From positions 1 through 37,272 of the IMG/VR virus record IMGVR_UViG_3300043446_004447: a stretch of DNA of 37,272 nt; one strand, written 5' to 3'. Below the pieces are notes generated by a model that saw nothing but the letters and a program-made list of their open reading frames with translations, had not been told where the DNA came from and made no database searches. Both the position numbers and the translations under genes were made by a program. Source of the DNA: a virus. This document shows, piece after piece, positions 35,575 to 37,272 of the stretch; the first letter of the stretch is position 1, and each line of letters opens with the position of its first letter.

Positions 35575-35661
35575 TCATTTCCTCTTAATATAAGTTATCA
35601 AACGATTAATAAACGCAACACCGACCATCGCATAAATCATAAAAAAGAAATGTGCACCCAT
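35575..35661 (-). CDS. Very small membrane peptide, 28 aa
   Basis: MGAHFFFMIYAMVGVAFINR followed by LITYIKRK: one membrane helix and a basic end. It fills the gap between the stop at 35663 and the EF-hand-like gene, with close overlaps on both sides. Only packing and composition support it. Confidence 0.4.
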   Translation of the reverse strand: MGAHFFFMIYAMVGVAFINRLITYIKRK

Positions 35662-35662
35662 T

Positions 35663-35890
35663 TTATTTCTTAGGTGCAAATTTTTCAAGACCAGTGAATC
35701 CCAAACCACCAACGACAATGTACATCATTGAGTTATAGATAAATTCATCAATCTTGAATCCCCAAAACATATTCGCCACAAATCCTACAGAACATAAAAG
35801 AAATGCAAGAAATGTGACGACTCGTTTCGAAGAAACCGAGCCATCGACACTATCAGCCAACATTGATTTAATACTGCCTAAAATGTCCAT
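35663..35890 (-). CDS. Two-helix membrane protein, holin candidate
   Basis: 75 aa. SSKRVVTFLAFLLCSVGFVA (first helix about 22-42), short loop FWGFKIDEF, second helix NSMMYIVVGGLGFTGLEKF. The 'SSKRv.tfla...' start and 'GlG.t.lEKF' end recur in phage proteins sometimes called holins. Soluble N-terminus. It lies three bases from the upstream gene. No lysis evidence beyond topology and neighbours. Confidence 0.7.
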   Translation of the reverse strand: MDILGSIKSMLADSVDGSVSSKRVVTFLAFLLCSVGFVANMFWGFKIDEFIYNSMMYIVVGGLGFTGLEKFAPKK

Positions 35891-35893
35891 GTT

Positions 35894-36433
35894 TTATTTA
35901 GCCAATGGGTTTTCCCATGCTTTTTGGATCTTTTCGTCGACTTTCTTCTCAAGAGCCTTGAGATTGCTGTCGTTATCTTTTTCGACGCTTCTTAGGCGTG
36001 TGTTCACATCTCGTTCGAGTCCGTTTGCTAACCCACGGACATCGCGGTCTAGTTCACGGCTTCTACGCTCATTGGCGTCGACTGTCTTGGCAAGTTCGCG
36101 GATATCGCCCTGTAGACCGTTACGAATGTCACGAACATAGGTCATCGTATCATTGTTGATCTTTTCGGTAGATGCCATCTGTTCGTCGAGTTTCGTTAGA
36201 CGCTCGTTGATTGCAGATAGATCTGGAGCAACATATTCTTGGATCTGTTGCTTCATGTCCATGTAATCTTTATAGAATGTGAACGCACCATAAAGACCAC
36301 CTAATACTGAAGAAACAATACCGCCAGCGATCATTAGTTTTGCTGGAGTAAAACTATATCCACCAATGCTAATAACAACATTTGGATCAACCGCTGCTTC
36401 CAGTTTATCCACCTTTTCGTCTAAATTACCCAT
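35894..36433 (-). CDS. Membrane-anchored coiled-coil protein, 179 aa
   Basis: Short N-terminal region (MGNLDEKVDKLEAAVDPNVV), one helix LMIAGGIVSSVLGGLYGAFTFY (about 33-54), then a long coiled coil rich in Asp, Arg and Glu to the end (RRSRELDRDVRGLANGLERD). Similar layout to the products at 33931-34284 and 36458-36901; the three may be related by function. The role is unknown. Confidence 0.72.
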   Translation of the reverse strand: MGNLDEKVDKLEAAVDPNVVISIGGYSFTPAKLMIAGGIVSSVLGGLYGAFTFYKDYMDMKQQIQEYVAPDLSAINERLTKLDEQMASTEKINNDTMTYVRDIRNGLQGDIRELAKTVDANERRSRELDRDVRGLANGLERDVNTRLRSVEKDNDSNLKALEKKVDEKIQKAWENPLAK

Positions 36434-36457
36434 CTGTACTGTTCCTCGTTTTTGTAC

Positions 36458-36901
36458 TTATCGTGTTATGATATAAACAAATCCAAATATAACAATGACG
36501 CACATTAGAAATAAAATAAAGACACAACTTGCAAGAACCATTTCTTCGCGCAATCGTTCTGCTTCAAGTTCAGCAAGTTTTTGAGCGCGTGCAATCGCAA
36601 GTTCTCTTTCTTTGTGAACCTTCTGAAACTTTACCCAATCATCCCATAATCCAGGTCGCCCTGCAATTAGCATATAATCTTTGAGTTCTTTTTCTTTTCG
36701 TCGAACTTCTTCTAACGCAAAAAACTCTTCAAGTTTACTTCGCTCATTTACAGGTGCGGCGACAACTTTCTTTTCTAACTTACTTTTCGTTTCAAAGAAT
36801 TGACCCAAATGCCCAACGCACTCACCCAATTCTCTGCCATTACTTATTACTTCTTTGATAACGGCATATGCAGAATTGATTGCTGCCAATTCCGCTAACA
36901 T
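36458..36901 (-). CDS. Coiled-coil protein with C-terminal membrane anchor, 147 aa
   Basis: MLAELAAINSAYAVIKEVIS, Lys/Glu-rich coils, LIAGRPGLWDDWVKFQKVHK, then a C-terminal helix CVFILFLMCVIVIFGFVYII (about 125-145). Present in several T4-like marine phages near structural or lysis genes (recalled). TAATG junction with the upstream gene. Confidence 0.72.
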   Translation of the reverse strand: MLAELAAINSAYAVIKEVISNGRELGECVGHLGQFFETKSKLEKKVVAAPVNERSKLEEFFALEEVRRKEKELKDYMLIAGRPGLWDDWVKFQKVHKERELAIARAQKLAELEAERLREEMVLASCVFILFLMCVIVIFGFVYIITR

Positions 36902-37266
36902 TACTTGTATTGCTGTTCAATAAGTTGCTTATATAAATCCGTGTTGCCTTTCTCTAGGAAATACGAACCGCGAACATTATCCTTGATGATCACGCCTTTG
37001 TATATATCCTTGTCTCGATACCACTGTGCAGCATCTGAGATCATTGTGGTACGATATGAATTCACATCAGTGTCGGCACCCATTGCGGCGACGATTCCAG
37101 ACTGATCTGCTTCCATATAGTTCTTGTTGATTTCTTCCATCTGTTGCTGATTCGCTGCAACAACTTCGGCAGCACGCTTTTCGGCATCAGACTTTTCTTC
37201 TGGCTTATTACCATTACCAATGACGCCAAGAATTTCGAGATTGGCTACATTTGGAACATTGTTCAT
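36901..37266 (-). CDS. Hypothetical soluble protein, 121 aa
   Basis: MNNVPNVANLEILGVIGNGN, KSDAEKRAAEVVAANQQQME, and MISDAAQWYRDKDIYKGVII. Possibly a virion-associated or tail-region protein by position; not recognised. The ATG is six bases from the right edge, so its upstream signals are outside the window. Confidence 0.65.
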   Translation of the reverse strand: MNNVPNVANLEILGVIGNGNKPEEKSDAEKRAAEVVAANQQQMEEINKNYMEADQSGIVAAMGADTDVNSYRTTMISDAAQWYRDKDIYKGVIIKDNVRGSYFLEKGNTDLYKQLIEQQYK

Positions 37267-37272
37267 TGCCGT

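Noticed and set aside
1-37272. CRISPR arrays, insertion sequences, integrase or attachment sites
   Set aside because: No regularly spaced direct repeats, transposase or integrase motifs were seen; the many tRNAs are phage genes and show no duplicated ends.

Overview
The window looks like part of a large, AT-rich, T4-like (tailed, probably contractile) phage genome. Its host is probably a Gram-negative, aquatic, possibly betaproteobacterial cell. The evidence is a gp61-type primase, a RuvC-like resolvase, class II ribonucleotide reductase with thioredoxin and ThyX, a spanin pair, 23 tRNA genes, tightly overlapping genes (ATGA and TAATG junctions), and many small conserved phage proteins. The host guess rests on outer-membrane gene content (a full-length porin, OM lipoproteins, spanins) and is inference. 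Every gene but one is on the minus strand, so transcription runs from high to low coordinates.

Layout in window order: 1-8.2 kb holds a partial HNH-like gene, a nucleotide-sugar dehydrogenase, two paralogous proteins flanking a radical SAM/SPASM enzyme, an Api92-like protein, an APS-kinase-like/nucleotidyltransferase fusion, a 2OG-Fe(II) oxygenase and a glutamine-amidotransferase-like protein, with single tRNAs between them. 8.2-11 kb is a dense tRNA cluster with an HNH endonuclease and four structured non-tRNA stretches. 11.3-19.2 kb is an accessory (probably early) region of small phage proteins, two more 2OG oxygenases, a SWIM zinc-finger protein, a SprT-like metalloprotease and an AAA+ ATPase. 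The only plus-strand gene, encoding a very acidic 78-aa protein, is at 19.4 kb. 19.7-23 kb is a phosphate-starvation cassette: PlcP-like phosphoesterase, PstS and porin. 23-26.4 kb has UDP-xylose synthase, a 2OG oxygenase, the RuvC-like nuclease and small proteins. 26.6-32 kb has a lipoprotein, NrdJ, thioredoxin, ThyX, a tryptophan-halogenase-like flavoprotein and a peroxiredoxin. 32-34 kb has the primase and a fifth 2OG oxygenase. 34-37.3 kb is a run of membrane, coiled-coil and lysis-type proteins including an i-spanin/o-spanin pair.

The genes suggest three coordinated programmes. First, phosphate scavenging: release from host phospholipid by the PlcP-like enzyme, capture by PstS, outer-membrane entry through the porin. 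Second, nucleotide supply: NrdJ, thioredoxin, ThyX. Third, chemical modification: UDP-xylose synthesis, five 2OG oxygenases, a halogenase-like flavoprotein and a radical SAM enzyme. Five copies of one bipartite promoter-like element, with exactly 18 bp between its two conserved hexamers, lie upstream of the tRNA cluster, three minus-strand small genes and the plus-strand gene. They look like a phage-specific (probably early) promoter class.
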